Assembly (NCBI GenBank): GCA_958295665.1
Contig: OY282560.1
Span: 93,286,311 to 93,350,310, forward strand
DNA: 64,000 nucleotides
Direction: 5' to 3'
Source: Tipula vernalis
Taxonomy: Eukaryota; Arthropoda; Insecta; Diptera; Tipulidae
In this document: positions 1 to 14,200 of the stretch, one piece after another
Position numbering within the stretch: position 1 is the stretch's first letter
Layout: the number at the start of each line of letters is the position of its first letter
Position numbers and translations under genes: made by a program
The notes under the pieces: model-generated
Databases searched by the model: none
Told to the model about the DNA's origin: nothing
What the model saw: the letters and a program-made list of their open reading frames with translations, nothing else

Positions 1-179
1 GAATATTTCTACACATTTCGTAGAAAATTCGATATTATGGAAAATCACCTGAACTATAGACCATGAATTCATAATAAAAAACGAAAATCTGCAATTGTGC
101 TCCGATTTGGTTGATTGATGCCTCTATCAATAGGTGCTGAGACCTGTAATTGTCATGCCAACGGGCATTTAGATCGCTC

Positions 180-358
180 GAATATTTCTACACATTTCGT
201 AGAAAATTCGATATTATGGAAAAGCACCTGAACTATAGACCATGAATCCATAATAAAAAACGAAAATCTGCAATTGTGCTCCGATTTGGTTGATTGATGC
301 CTCTATCAATAGGTGCTGAGACCTGTAATTGTCATGCCAACGGGCATTTAGATCGCTC
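180..358 (+). repeat. Representative full-length 179-bp satellite monomer
   Basis: This copy serves as a coordinate frame. Three short dyads are visible. Residues 1-12 (GAATATTTCTAC) pair with 20-30 (GTAGAAAATTC) around a 7-base loop, with one unpaired base. Residues 114-119 (ATTGAT) pair with 126-131 (ATCAAT) around a 6-base loop. Residues 155-159 (ATGCC) pair with 164-168 (GGCAT) around AACG. A-tracts lie at 24-27, 41-44, 76-81 and 84-87. Some sister copies carry the 10-bp palindrome ATGAATTCAT near residues 63-72, where most have ATGAATCCAT. This copy has the AAAAGCACC variant of the common AAAATCACC. Confidence 0.95.
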
Positions 359-1432
359 GAATATTTCTACACATTTCGTAGAAAATTCGATATTATGGAA
401 AATCACCTGAACTATAGACCATGAATCCATAATAAAAAACGAAAATCTGCAATTATGTTCCGATTTGGTTGATTGATGACTCTATCAATAGGTGCTGAGA
501 CCTGTAATTATCATGCCAACGGGCATTTAGATCGCTCGAATATTTCTACACATTTCGTAGAAAATTCGATTTTATGGAAAATCACCTGAACTATAGACCA
601 TGAATCCATAATAAAAAACGAAAATCTGCAATTATGTTCCGATTTGGTTGATTGATGAATCTATCAATAGGTGCTGAGACCTGTAATTGTCATGCCAACG
701 GGCATTTAGATCGCTCGAATATTTCTACACATTTCGTAGAAAATTCGATATTATGGAAAATCACCTGAACTATAGACCATGAATCCATAATAAAAAACGA
801 AAATCTGCAATTATGTTCCGATTTGGTTGATTGATGACTCTATCAATAGGTGCTGAGACCTGTAATTATCATGCCAACGGGCATTTAGATTGCTCGAATA
901 TTTCTACACATTTCGTAGAAAATTCGATATTATGGAAAATCACCTGAACTATAGACCATGAATTCATAATAAAAAACGAAAATCTGCAATTGTGCTCCGA
1001 TTTGGTTGATTGATGCCTCTATCAATAGGTGCTGAGACCTGTAATTGTCATGCCAACGGGCATTTAGATCGCTCGAATATTTCTACACATTTCGTAGAAA
1101 ATTCGATATTATGGAAAAGCACCTGAACTATAGACCATGAATCCATAATAAAAAACGAAAATCTGCAATTGTGCTCCGATTTGGTTGATTGATGCCTCTA
1201 TCAATAGGTGCTGAGACCTGTAATTGTCATGCCAACGGGCATTTAGATCGCTCGAATATTTCTACACATTTCGTAGAAAATTCGATATTATGGAAAAGCA
1301 CCTGAACTATAGACCATGAATCCATAATAAAAAACGAAAATCTGCAATTGTGCTCCGATTTGATTGATTGATGCCTCTATCAATAGGTGCTGAGACCTGT
1401 AATTGTCATGCCAACGGGCATTTAGATCGCTC

Positions 1433-1572
1433 GAATATTTCTACACATTTCGTAGAAAATTCGATATTATGGAAAATCACCTGAACTATAGACCATGAAT
1501 CCATAATAAAAAACGAAAATCTGCAATTATGTTCCGATTTGGTTGATTGATGACTCTATCAGTAGATCGCTC
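1433..1572 (+). repeat. 140-bp deleted satellite monomer (example of a recurrent class)
   Basis: This copy ends CTCTATCAGTAGATCGCTC instead of running through the usual segment between CTATCA and GATCGCTC. It is 39 bp shorter than the 179-bp unit. The same junction recurs at about 2409, 4341, 9500, 12852, 18010, 20650, 24010, 24830, 27390, 28970, 39750, 40570, 44650, 48230, 53080, 55280, 56920 and 58610, among others. The next copy usually has a linked set of variants: CTTAGAAAATTCAATTTTATGG in place of CGTAGAAAATTCGATATTATGG (split for reading as CTTAG, TCAATTTTATGG), GACCATAAATTC, and one extra A in the A-tract, making that copy 180 bp. Confidence 0.93.
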
Positions 1573-2730
1573 GAATATTTCTACACATTTCTTAGAAAAT
1601 TTAATTTTATGGAAAATCACCTGAACTATAGACCATAAATTCATAATAAAAAAACGAAAATCTGCAATTATGTTCCGATTTGGTTGATTGATGACTCTAT
1701 CAATAGGTGCTGAGACCTATAATTGTCATGCCAACGGGCATTTAGATCGCTCGAATATTTCTACACATTTCGTAGAAAATTCGATATTATGGAAAATCAC
1801 CTGAACTATAGACCATGAATCCATAATAAAAAACGAAAATCTGCAATTGTGCTCCGATTTGGTTGATTGATGCCTCTATCAATAGGTGCTGAGACCTGTA
1901 ATTGTCATGCCTACGGGCATTTAGATCGCTCGAATATTTCTACACATTTCGTAGAAAATTCGATTTTATGGAAAATCACCTGAACTATAGACCATGAATC
2001 CATAATAAAAAACGAAAATCTGCAATTATGTTCCGATTTGGTTGATTGATGACTCTATCAATAGGTGCTGAGACCTGTAATTATCATGCCAACGGGCATT
2101 TAGATTGCTCGAATATTTCTACACATTTCGTAGAAAATTCGATATTATGGAAAATCACCTGAACTATAGACCATGAATCTATAATAAAAAACGAAAATCT
2201 GCAATTATGTTCCGATTTGGTTGATTGATGACTCTATCAATAGGTGCTGAGACCTGTAATTATCATGCCAACGGGCATTTAGATCGCTCGAATATTTCTA
2301 CACATTTCGTAGAAAATTCGATTTTATGGAAAATCACCTGAACTATAGACCATGAATCCATAATAAAAAACGAAAATCTGCAATTATGTTCCGATTTGGT
2401 TGATTGATGACTCTATCAGTAGATCGCTCGAATATTTCTACACATTTCTTAGAAAATTCAATTTTATGGAAAATCACCTGAACTATAGACCATAAATTCA
2501 TAATAAAAAAACGAAAATCTGCAATTATGTTCCGATTTGGTTGATTGATGACTCTATCAATAGGTGCTGAGACCTATAATTGTCATGCCAACGGGCATTT
2601 AGATCGCTCGAATATTTCTACACATTTCGTAGAAAATTCGATATTATGGAAAATCACCTGAACTATAGACCATGAATCCATAATAAAAAACGAAAATCTG
2701 CAATTGTGCTCCGATTTGGTTGGTTGATGC
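1552..2730 (+). repeat. 857-bp duplication within the array
   Basis: The 140-bp monomer junction at 1552 and the following CCTATAATTGTC variant recur 857 bp later, with the junction at 2409. The offset equals five monomers less one 39-bp deletion plus one extra base. The edges are approximate. Confidence 0.7.
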
Positions 2731-5260
2731 CTCTATCAATAGGTGCTGAGACCTGTAATTGTCATGCCAACGGGCATTTAGATCGCTCGAATATTTCTAC
2801 ACATTTCGTAGAAAATTCGATTTTATGGAAAATCACCTGAACTATAGACCATGAATCCATAATAAAAAACGAAAATCTGCAATTATGTTCCGATTTGGTT
2901 GATTGATGACTCTATCAATAGGTGCTGAGACCTGTAATTATCATGCCAACGGGCATTTAGATTGCTCGAATATTTCTACACATTTCGTAGAAAATTCGAT
3001 ATTATGGAAAATCACCTGAACTATAGACCATGAATCCATAATAAAAAACGAAAATCTGCAATTATGTTCCGATTTGGTTGATTGATGACTCTATCAATAG
3101 GTGCTGAGACCTGTAATTATCATGCCAACGGGCATTTAGATCGCTCGAATATTTCTACACATTTCGTAAAAAATTCGATTTTATGGAAAATCACCTGAAC
3201 TATAGACCATGAATCCATAATAAAAAACGAAAATCTGCAATTATGTTCCGATTTGGTTGATTGATGACTCTATCAATAGGTGCTGAGACCTGTAATTGTC
3301 ATGCCAACGGGCATTTAGATCGCTCGAATATTTCTACACATTTCGTAGAAAATTCGATATTATGGAAAATCACCTGAACTATAGACCATGAATCCATAAT
3401 AAAAAACGAAAATCTGCAATTATGTTCCGATTTGGTTGATTGATGACTCTATCAATAGGTGCTGAGACCTGTAATTATCATGCCAACGGGCATTTAGATT
3501 GCTCGAATATTTCTACACATTTCTTAGAAAATTCAATTTTATGGAAAATCACCTGAACTATAGACCATAAATTCATAATAAAAAAACGAAAATCTGCAAT
3601 TATGTTCCGATTTGGTTGATTGATGACTCTATCAATAGGTGCTGAGACCTATAATTGTCATGCCAACGGGCATTTAGATCGCTCGAATATTTCTACACAT
3701 TTCGTAGAAAATTCGATATTATGGAAAATCACCTGAACTATAGACCATGAATCCATAATAAAAAACGAAAATCTGCAATTGTGCTCCGATTTGGTTGATT
3801 GATGACTCTATCAATAGGTGCTGAGACCTGTAATTGTCATGCCTACGGGCATTTAGATCGCTCGAATATTTCTACACATTTCGTAGAAAATTCGATTTTA
3901 TGGAAAATCACCTGAACTATAGACCATGAATCCATAATAAAAAACGAAAATCTGCAATTATGTTCCGATTTGGTTGATTGATGACTCTATCAATAGGTGC
4001 TGAGACCTGTAATTATCATGCCAACGGGCATTTAGATCGCTCGAATATTTCTACACATTTCGTAGAAAATTCGATATTATGGAAAATCACCTGAACTATA
4101 GACCATGAATCCATAATAAAAAACGAAAATCTGCAATTATGTTCCGATTTGGTTGATTGATGACTCTATCAATAGGTGCTGAGACCTGTAATTATCATGC
4201 CAACGGGCATTTAGATCGCTCGAATATTTCTACACATTTCGTAGAAAATTCGATTTTATGGAAAATCACCTGAACTATAGACCATGAATCCATAATAAAA
4301 AACGAAAATCTGCAATTATGTTCCGATTTGGTTGATTGATGACTCTATCAGTAGATCGCTCGAATATTTCTACACATTTCTTAGAAAATTCAATTTTATG
4401 GAAAATCACCTGAACTATAGACCATAAATTCATAATAAAAAAACGAAAATCTGCAATTATGTTCCGATTTGGTTGATTGATGACTCTATCAATAGGTGCT
4501 GAGACCTATAATTGTCATGCCAACGGGCATTTAGATCGCTCGAATATTTCTACACATTTCGTAGAAAATTCGATATTATGGAAAATCACCTGAACTATAG
4601 ACCATGAATCCATAATAAAAAACGAAAATCTGCAATTGTGCTCCGATTTGGTTGGTTGATGCCTCTATCAATAGGTGCTGAGACCTGTAATTGTCATGCC
4701 AACGGGCATTTAGATCGCTCGAATATTTCTACACATTTCGTAGAAAATTCGATTTTATGGAAAATCACCTGAACTATAGACCATGAATCCATAATAAAAA
4801 ACGAAAATCTGCAATTATGTTCCGATTTGGTTGATTGATGACTCTATCAATAGGTGCTGAGACCTGTAATTATCATGCCAACGGGCATTTAGATTGCTCG
4901 AATATTTCTACACATTTCGTAGAAAATTCGATATTATGGAAAATCACCTGAACTATAGACCATGAATCCATAATAAAAAACGAAAATCTGCAATTATGTT
5001 CCGATTTGGTTGATTGATGACTCTATCAATAGGTGCTGAGACCTGTAATTATCATGCCAACGGGCATTTAGATCGCTCGAATATTTCTACACATTTCGTA
5101 AAAAATTCGATTTTATGGAAAATCACCTGAACTATAGACCATGAATCCATAATAAAAAACGAAAATCTGCAATTATGTTCCGATTTGGTTGATTGATGAC
5201 TCTATCAATAGGTGCTGAGACCTGTAATTGTCATGCCAACGGGCATTTAGATCGCTCGAA
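2409..5260 (+). repeat. 1932-bp tandem duplication within the array
   Basis: Three rare markers recur at the same offset of 1932 bp: the short-monomer junction (2409 and 4341), GGTTGGTTGATGCC (2718 and 4650) and CGTAAAAAATTCG (3165 and 5097). The edges are approximate. Confidence 0.85.
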
Positions 5261-8200
5261 TATTTCTACACATTTCGTAGAAAATTCGATATTATGGAAA
5301 ATCACCTGAACTATAGACCATGAATCCATAATAAAAAACGAAAATCTGCAATTATGTTCCGATTTGGTTGATTGATGACTCTATCAATAGGTGCTGAGAC
5401 CTGTAATTATCATGCCAACGGGCATTTAGATTGCTCGAATATTTCTACACATTTCGTAGAAAATTCGATATTATGGAAAATCACCTGAACTATAGACCAT
5501 GAATCCATAATAAAAAACGAAAATCTGCAATTGTGCTCCGATTTGGTTGATTGATGCCTCTATCAATAGGTGCTGAGACCTGTAATTGTCATGCCTACGG
5601 GCATTTAGATCGCTCGAATATTTCTACACATTTCGTAGAAAATTCGATTTTATGGAAAATCACCTGAACTATAGACCATGAATCCATAATAAAAAACGAA
5701 AATCTGCAATTATGTTCCGATTTGGTTGATTGATGACTCTATCAATAGGTGCTGAGACCTATAATTGTCATGCCAACGGGCATTTAGATCGCTCGAATAT
5801 TTCTACACATTTCGTAGAAAATTCGATATTATGGAAAATCACCTGAACTATAGACCATGAATCCATAATAAAAAACGAAAATCTGCAATTGTGCTCCGAT
5901 TTGGTTGATTGATGCCTCTATCAATAGGTGCTGAGACCTGTAATTGTCATGCCTACGGGCATTAAGATCGCTCGAATATTTCTACACATTTCGTAGAAAA
6001 TTCGATATTATGGAAAATCACCTGAACTATAGACCATGAATCCATAATAAAAAACGAAAATCTGCAATTGTGCTCCGATTTGGTTGAATGATGCCTCTAT
6101 CAATAGGTGCTGAGACCTGTAATTGTCATGCCAACGGGCATTTAGATCGCTCGAATATTTCTACACATTTCGTAGAAAATTCGATATTATGGAAAATCAC
6201 CTGAACTATAGACCATGAATCCATAATAAAAAACGAAAATCTGCAATTATGTTCCGATTTGGTTGATTGATGACTCTATCAATAGGTGCTGAGACCTGTA
6301 ATTATCATGCCAACGGGCATTTAGATCGCTCGAATATTTCTACACATTTCGTAGAAAATTCGATTTTATGGAAAATCACCTGAACTATAGACCATGAATC
6401 CATAATAAAAAACGAAAATCTGCAATTATGTTCCGATTTGGTTGATTGATGAATCTATCAATAGGTGCTGAGACCTGTAATTGTCATGCCAACGGGCATT
6501 TAGATCGCTCGAATATTTCTACACATTTCGTAGAAAATTCGATATTATGGAAAATCACCTGAACTATAGACCATGAATCCATAATAAAAAACGAAAATCT
6601 GCAATTATGTTCCGATTTGGTTGATTGATGACTCTATCAATAGGTGCTGAGACCTGTAATTATCATGCCAACGGGCATTTAGATTGCTCGAATATTTCTA
6701 CACATTTCGTAGAAAATTCGATATTATGGAAAATCACCTGAACTATAGACCATGAATCCATAATAAAAAACGAAAATCTGCAATTATGTTCCGATTTGGT
6801 TGATTGATGACTCTATCAATAGGTGCTGAGACCTGTAATTATCATGCCAACGGGCATTTAGATCGCTCGAATATTTCTACACATTTCGTAGAAAATTCGA
6901 TATTATGGAAAATCACCTGAACTATAGACCATGAATCCATAATAAAAAACGAAAATCTGCAATTATGTTCCGATTTGGTTGATTGATGACTCTATCAATA
7001 GGTGCTGAGACCTGTAATTGTCATGCCAACGGGCATTTAGATCGCTCGAATATTTCTACACATTTCGTAGAAAATTCGATATTATGGAAAATCACCTGAA
7101 CTATAGACCATGAATCCATAATAAAAAACGAAAATCTGCAATTATGTTCCGATTTGGTTGATTGATGACTCTATCAATAGGTGCTGAGACCTGTAATTAT
7201 CATGCCAACGGGCATTTAGATTGCTCGAATATTTCTACACATTTCGTAGAAAATTCGATATTATGGAAAATCACCTGAACTATAGACCATGAATCCATAA
7301 TAAAAAACGAAAATCTGCAATTGTGCTCCGATTTGGTTGATTGATGCCTCTATCAATAGGTGCTGAGACCTGTAATTGTCATGCCAACGGGCATTTAGAT
7401 CGCTCGAATATTTCTACACATTTCGTAGAAAATTCGATATTATGGAAAAGCACCTGAACTATAGACCATGAATCCATAATAAAAAACGAAAATCTGCAAT
7501 TGTGCTCCGATTTGGTTGATTGATGCCTCTATCAATAGGTGCTGAGACCTGTAATTGTCATGCCAACGGGCATTTAGATCGCTCGAATATTTCTACACAT
7601 TTCGTAGAAAATTCGATATTATGGAAAAGCACCTGAACTATAGACCATGAATCCATAATAAAAAACGAAAATCTGCAATTGTGCTCCGATTTGGTTGATT
7701 GATGCCTCTATCAATAGGTGCTGAGACCTGTAATTGTCATGCCAACGGGCATTTAGATCGCTCGAATATTTCTACACATTTCGTAGAAAATTCGATATTA
7801 TGGAAAAGCACCTGAACTATAGACCATGAATCCATAATAAAAAACGAAAATCTGCAATTGTGCTCCGATTTGATTGATTGATGCCTCTATCAATAGGTGC
7901 TGAGACCTATAATTGTCATGCCAACGGGCATTTAGATCGCTCGAATATTTCTACACATTTCGTAGAAAATTCGATATTATGGAAAATCACCTGAACTATA
8001 GACCATGAATCCATAATAAAAAACGAAAATCTGCAATTGTGCTCCGATTTGGTTGATTGATGCCTCTATCAATAGGTGCTGAGACCTGTAATTGTCATGC
8101 CTACGGGCATTTAGATCGCTCGAATATTTCTACACATTTCGTAGAAAATTCGATTTTATGGAAAATCACCTGAACTATAGACCATGAATCCATAATAAAA

Positions 8201-11200
8201 AACGAAAATCTGCAATTATGTTCCGATTTGGTTGATTGATGACTCTATCAATAGGTGCTGAGACCTGTAATTATCATGCCAACGGGCATTTAGATTGCTC
8301 GAATATTTCTACACATTTCGTAGAAAATTCGATATTATGGAAAATCACCTGAACTATAGACCATGAATCCATAATAAAAAACGAAAATCTGCAATTATGT
8401 TCCGATTTGGTTGATTGATGACTCTATCAATAGGTGCTGAGACCTGTAATTATCATGCCAACGGGCATTTAGATCGCTCGAATATTTCTACACATTTCGT
8501 AGAAAATTCGATTTTATGGAAAATCACCTGAACTATAGACCATGAATCCATAATAAAAAACGAAAATCTGCAATTATGTTCCGATTTGGTTGATTGATGA
8601 CTCTATCAATAGGTGCTGAGACCTGTAATTGTCATGCCAACGGGCATTTAGATCGCTCGAATATTTCTACACATTTCGTAGAAAATTCGATATTATGGAA
8701 AATCACCTGAACTATAGACCATGAATCCATAATAAAAAACGAAAATCTGCAATTATGTTCCGATTTGGTTGATTGATGACTCTATCAATAGGTGCTGAGA
8801 CCTGTAATTATCATGCCAACGGGCATTTAGATTGCTCGAATATTTCTACACATTTCGTAGAAAATTCGATATTATGGAAAATCACCTGAACTATAGACCA
8901 TGAATCCATAATAAAAAACGAAAATCTGCAATTGTGCTCCGATTTGGTTGATTGATGCCTCTATCAATAGGTGCTGAGACCTGTAATTGTCATGCCAACG
9001 GGCATTTAGATCGCTCGAATATTTCTACACATTTCGTAGAAAATTCGATATTATGGAAAATCACCTGAACTATAGACCATGAATCCATAATAAAAAACGA
9101 AAATCTGCAATTATGTTCCGATTTGGTTGATTGATGACTCTATCAATAGGTGCTGAGACCTGTAATTATCATGCCAACGGGCATTTAGATTGCTCGAATA
9201 TTTCTACACATTTCGTAGAAAATTCGATATTATGGAAAATCACCTGAACTATAGACCATGAATTCATAATAAAAAACGAAAATCTGCAATTGTGCTCCGA
9301 TTTGGTTGATTGATGCCTCTATCAATAGGTGCTGAGACCTGCAATTGTCATGCCAACGGGCATTTAGATCGCTCGAATATTTCTACACATTTCGTAGAAA
9401 ATTCGATATTATGGAAAATCACCTGAACTGACCATGAATCCATAATAAAAAACGAAAATCTGCAATTATGTTCCGATTTGGTTGATTGATGACTCTATCA
9501 GTAGATCGCTCGAATATTTCTACACATTTCTTAGAAAATTCAATTTTATGGAAAATCACCTGAACTATAGACCATAAATTCATAATAAAAAAACGAAAAT
9601 CTGCAATTGTGCTCCGATTTGGATAATTGATGCCTCTATCAATAGGTGCTGAGACCTGTAATTGTCATGCCAGCGGGCATTTAGATCGCTCGAATATTTC
9701 TACACATTTCGTAGAAAATTCGATATTATGAAAAATCACCTGAACTGACCATGAATCCATAATAAAAAACGAAAATCTGCAATTATGTTCCGATTTGGTT
9801 GATTGATGACTCTATCAATAGGTGCTGAGACCTGTAATTATCATGCCAACGGGCATTTAGATCGCTCGAATATTTCTACACATTTCGTAGAAAATTCGAT
9901 TTTATGGAAAATCACCTGAACTATAGACCATGAATCCATAATAAAAAACGAAAATCTGCAATTATGTTCCGATTTGGTTGATTGATGACTCTATCAATAG
10001 GTGCTGAGACCTGTAATTATCATGCCAACGGGCATTTAGATTGCTCGAATATTTCGACACATTTCGTAGAAAATTCGATATTATGGAAAATCACCTGAAC
10101 TATAGACCATGAATCCATAATAAAAAACGAAAATCTGCAATTATGTTCCGATTTGGTTGATTGATGACTCTATCAATAGGTGCTGAGACCTGTAATTATC
10201 ATGCCAACGGGCATTTAGATCGCTCGAATATTTCTACACATTTCGTAGAAAATTCGATTTTATGGAAAATCACCTGAACTATAGACCATGAATCCATAAT
10301 AAAAAACGAAAATCTGCAATTATGTTCCGATTTGGTTGATTGATGACTCTATCAATAGGTGCTGAGACCTGTAATTATCATGCCAACGGGCATTTAGATC
10401 GCTCGAATATTTCTACACATTTCGTAGAAAATTCGATTTTATGGAAAATCACCTGAACTATAGACCATGAATCCATAATAAAAAACGAAAATCTGCAATT
10501 ATGTTCCGATTTGGTTGATTGATGACTCTATCAATAGGTGCTGAGACCTGTAATTGTCATGCCAACGGGCATTTAGATCGCTCGAATATTTCTACACATT
10601 TCGTAGAAAATTCGATATTATGGAAAATCACCTGAACTATAGACCATGAATCCATAATAAAAAACGAAAATCTGCAATTATGTTCCGATTTGGTTGATTG
10701 ATGACTCTATCAATAGGTGCTGAGACCTGTAATTATCATGCCAACGGGCATTTAGATTGCTCGAATATTTCTACACATTTCGTAGAAAATTCGATATTAT
10801 GGAAAATCACCTGAACTATAGACCATGAATCCATAATAAAAAACGAAAATCTGCAATTGTGCTCCGATTTGGTTGATTGATGCCTCTATCAATAGGTGCT
10901 GAGACCTGTAATTGTCATGCCAACGGGCATTTAGATCGCTCGAATATTTCTACACATTTCGTAGAAAATTCGATATTATGGAAAATCACCTGAACTATAG
11001 ACCATGAATCCATAATAAAAAACGAAAATCTGCAATTGTGCTCCGATTTGGTTGATTGATGCCTCTATCAATAGGTGCTGAGACCTGTAATTGTCATGCC
11101 AACGGGCATTTAGATCGCTCGAATATTTCTACACATTTCGTAGAAAATTCGATATTATGGAAAATCACCTGAACTATAGACCATGAATCCATAATAAAAA

Positions 11201-14200
11201 ACGAAAATCTGCAATTATGTTCCGATTTGGTTGATTGATGACTCTATCAATAGGTGCTGAGACCTGTAATTATCATGCCAACGGGCATTTAGATTGCTCG
11301 AATATTTCTACACATTTCGTAGAAAATTCGATATTATGGAAAATCACCTGAACTATAGACCATGAATCCATAATAAAAAACGAAAATCTGCAATTGTGCT
11401 CCGATTTGGTTGATTGATGCCTCTATCAATAGGTGCTGAGACCTGTAATTGTCATGCCAACGGGCATTTAGATCGCTCGAATATTTCTACACATTTCGTA
11501 GAAAATTCGATATTATGGAAAATCACCTGAACTATAGACCATGAATCCATAATAAAAAACGAAAATCTGCAATTATGTTCCGATTTGGTTGATTGATGAC
11601 TCTATCAATAGGTGCTGAGACCTGTAATTATCATGCCAACGGGCATTTAGATCGCTCGAATATTTCTACACATTTCGTAAAAAATTCGATTTTATGGAAA
11701 ATCACCTGAACTATAGACCATGAATCCATAATAAAAAACGAAAATCTGCAATTATGTTCCGATTTGGTTGATTGATGACTCTATCAATAGGTGCTGAGAC
11801 CTGTAATTGTCATGCCAACGGGCATTTAGATCGCTCGAATATTTCTACACATTTCGTAGAAAATTCGATATTATGGAAAATCACCTGAACTATAGACCAT
11901 GAATCCATAATAAAAAACGAAAATCTGCAATTATGTTCCGATTTGGTTGATTGATGACTCTATCAATAGGTGCTGAGACCTGTAATTATCATGCCAACGG
12001 GCATTTAGATTGCTCGAATATTTCTACACATTTCTTAGAAAATTCAATTTTATGGAAAATCACCTGAACTATAGACCATAAATTCATAATAAAAAAACGA
12101 AAATCTGCAATTATGTTCCGATTTGGTTGATTGATGACTCTATCAATAGGTGCTGAGACCTATAATTGTCATGCCAACGGGCATTTAGATCGCTCGAATA
12201 TTTCTACACATTTCGTAGAAAATTCGATATTATGGAAAATCACCTGAACTATAGACCATGAATCCATAATAAAAAACGAAAATCTGCAATTGTGCTCCGA
12301 TTTGGTTGATTGATGACTCTATCAATAGGTGCTGAGACCTGTAATTGTCATGCCTACGGGCATTTAGATCGCTCGAATATTTCTACACATTTCGTAGAAA
12401 ATTCGATTTTATGGAAAATCACCTGAACTATAGACCATGAATCCATAATAAAAAACGAAAATCTGCAATTATGTTCCGATTTGGTTGATTGATGACTCTA
12501 TCAATAGGTGCTGAGACCTGTAATTATCATGCCAACGGGCATTTAGATCGCTCGAATATTTCTACACATTTCGTAGAAAATTCGATATTATGGAAAATCA
12601 CCTGAACTATAGACCATGAATCCATAATAAAAAACGAAAATCTGCAATTATGTTCCGATTTGGTTGATTGATGACTCTATCAATAGGTGCTGAGACCTGT
12701 AATTATCATGCCAACGGGCATTTAGATCGCTCGAATATTTCTACACATTTCGTAGAAAATTCGATTTTATGGAAAATCACCTGAACTATAGACCATGAAT
12801 CCATAATAAAAAACGAAAATCTGCAATTATGTTCCGATTTGGTTGATTGATGACTCTATCAGTAGATCGCTCGAATATTTCTACACATTTCTTAGAAAAT
12901 TCAATTTTATGGAAAATCACCTGAACTATAGACCATAAATTCATAATAAAAAAACGAAAATCTGCAATTATGTTCCGATTTGGTTGATTGATGACTCTAT
13001 CAATAGGTGCTGAGACCTATAATTGTCATGCCAACGGGCATTTAGATCGCTCGAATATTTCTACACATTTCGTAGAAAATTCGATATTATGGAAAATCAC
13101 CTGAACTATAGACCATGAATCCATAATAAAAAACGAAAATCTGCAATTGTGCTCCGATTTGGTTGGTTGATGCCTCTATCAATAGGTGCTGAGACCTGTA
13201 ATTGTCATGCCAACGGGCATTTAGATCGCTCGAATATTTCTACACATTTCGTAGAAAATTCGATTTTATGGAAAATCACCTGAACTATAGACCATGAATC
13301 CATAATAAAAAACGAAAATCTGCAATTATGTTCCGATTTGGTTGATTGATGACTCTATCAATAGGTGCTGAGACCTGTAATTATCATGCCAACGGGCATT
13401 TAGATTGCTCGAATATTTCTACACATTTCGTAGAAAATTCGATATTATGGAAAATCACCTGAACTATAGACCATGAATCCATAATAAAAAACGAAAATCT
13501 GCAATTATGTTCCGATTTGGTTGATTGATGACTCTATCAATAGGTGCTGAGACCTGTAATTATCATGCCAACGGGCATTTAGATCGCTCGAATATTTCTA
13601 CACATTTCGTAAAAAATTCGATTTTATGGAAAATCACCTGAACTATAGACCATGAATCCATAATAAAAAACGAAAATCTGCAATTATGTTCCGATTTGGT
13701 TGATTGATGACTCTATCAATAGGTGCTGAGACCTGTAATTGTCATGCCAACGGGCATTTAGATCGCTCGAATATTTCTACACATTTCGTAGAAAATTCGA
13801 TATTATGGAAAATCACCTGAACTATAGACCATGAATCCATAATAAAAAACGAAAATCTGCAATTATGTTCCGATTTGGTTGATTGATGACTCTATCAATA
13901 GGTGCTGAGACCTGTAATTATCATGCCAACGGGCATTTAGATTGCTCGAATATTTCTACACATTTCGTAGAAAATTCGATATTATGGAAAATCACCTGAA
14001 CTATAGACCATGAATCCATAATAAAAAACGAAAATCTGCAATTGTGCTCCGATTTGGTTGATTGATGCCTCTATCAATAGGTGCTGAGACCTGTAATTGT
14101 CATGCCTACGGGCATTTAGATCGCTCGAATATTTCTACACATTTCGTAGAAAATTCGATTTTATGGAAAATCACCTGAACTATAGACCATGAATCCATAA

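Noticed and set aside
155..179. CENP-B box in the monomer
   Set aside because: The CCAACGGGCATTTAGATCG area shares only a few bases with the TTCG...CGGG core; the required spacing and bases are absent.
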